From the NCBI GenBank assembly GCA_026992705.1, contig JALWYT010000224.1:1-5097 (forward strand): a DNA stretch of 5,097 nt. Direction: 5' to 3'. This document shows positions 4,805 through 5,097 of this stretch, piece by piece. The DNA is from Thiotrichaceae bacterium (GTDB taxonomy: Bacteria > Pseudomonadota > Gammaproteobacteria > Thiotrichales > Thiotrichaceae). Position numbers and translations under genes: made by a program. The notes beneath the pieces were generated by a model. That model made no database searches, was not told the origin of the DNA, and saw nothing but the letters and a program-made list of their open reading frames with translations. Numbering within the stretch: the first letter of the stretch is position 1; the number at the start of each line of letters is the position of its first letter.

Positions 4805-5097
4805 CCAGTCCAAGTGACCAGGAAACTTTGCTCGCCAGTCACTTCAGCGAAAGAGCTAATCCAAGCCCCTGCATTGTATGAACCTGTATCAAGTAACCCC
4901 GAGCCATTGACAGGAACAATGCGCCCAACATCCGCAGAAGTCAACCCTGTGTCCAACATCTGAATGCTAGTTATGTCTAGCAGATTGTACACAGCTAACG
5001 TTGAGTTGTTGTAGGGCCCCGCCGCTGGGATGTTTCCTAGGGTTGCCTTCAAGTGATGAACGCTTGCCCTGGTAAAGTCGACTGTAGGTATATTACC
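4799..5097 (-). CDS. Unrecognised partial protein in a higher-GC segment
   Basis: One minus-strand frame is open from the window edge (5097) through the junction, closing out of frame inside ftsX at 4728-4726, so both true ends are missing. The readable part is about 99 residues, starting GNIPTVDFTRASVHHLKATL. It is rich in Gly, Ser, Asn, Thr and Val, lacks cysteine and has no membrane helix. It looks like a beta-rich structural or surface protein (a virion protein would be plausible), but I recognise no family or motif. The TTG at 5052-5050 has no ribosome site and coding continues upstream of it, so I do not take it as a start. A competing plus-strand frame is open from about 4802 to a TGA near 4960, so coding on the minus strand is likely but not certain. 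Confidence 0.4.

Noticed and set aside
4811..4813. TTG as the start of a short, complete FtsX-like protein
   Set aside because: There is no ribosome site, the first residues do not resemble FtsX, and the similarity begins mid-protein, so this is a truncated gene.

Overview
The window looks like chromosomal DNA from an AT-rich gammaproteobacterium, most likely in or near the Pseudomonadaceae. The evidence is the Pseudomonas-like form of the Mla, Maf (YceF-type) and FtsX proteins, and an intergenic block built like the Pseudomonas catabolite-repression RNA CrcZ. Low-GC insect-associated relatives such as Entomomonas would fit, but that placement is inference.

Layout, left to right. Bases 1-179 are an AT-rich leader with two inverted repeats. 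Bases 180-2606 (+) hold a compact operon mlaF-mlaE-mlaD-mlaB for the inner-membrane MlaFEDB complex, which moves phospholipids between the inner membrane and the periplasm to keep the outer membrane asymmetric. The periplasmic carrier gene mlaC, normally between mlaD and mlaB, is missing, and mlaD overlaps mlaB directly. Converging on it (-) is a two-gene unit: an unrecognised four-helix membrane protein (3241-3819), then a YceF-type Maf nucleotide pyrophosphatase (2642-3232).

Bases 3820-4357 have no protein gene but are not empty. They hold a textbook sigma-54 promoter (3981-3996), possible upstream activator sites (3849-3897), a roughly 300-nt RNA carrying ten consecutive AAN triplets plus further A-rich clusters and several hairpins, and a rho-independent terminator (4270-4303). 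This is the architecture of a CrcZ/CrcY-type Hfq-sequestering RNA and is the most interesting element here.

From 4358 (-) comes the C-terminal part of FtsX, the membrane subunit of the FtsEX cell-division complex. Its similarity stops abruptly at about 4796-4804. Beyond that, the sequence has visibly higher GC and a different open frame encoding an unrecognised Gly/Ser/Asn/Thr-rich protein that runs off the window end. This is either a recent insertion into ftsX or, quite plausibly, a chimeric assembly join.
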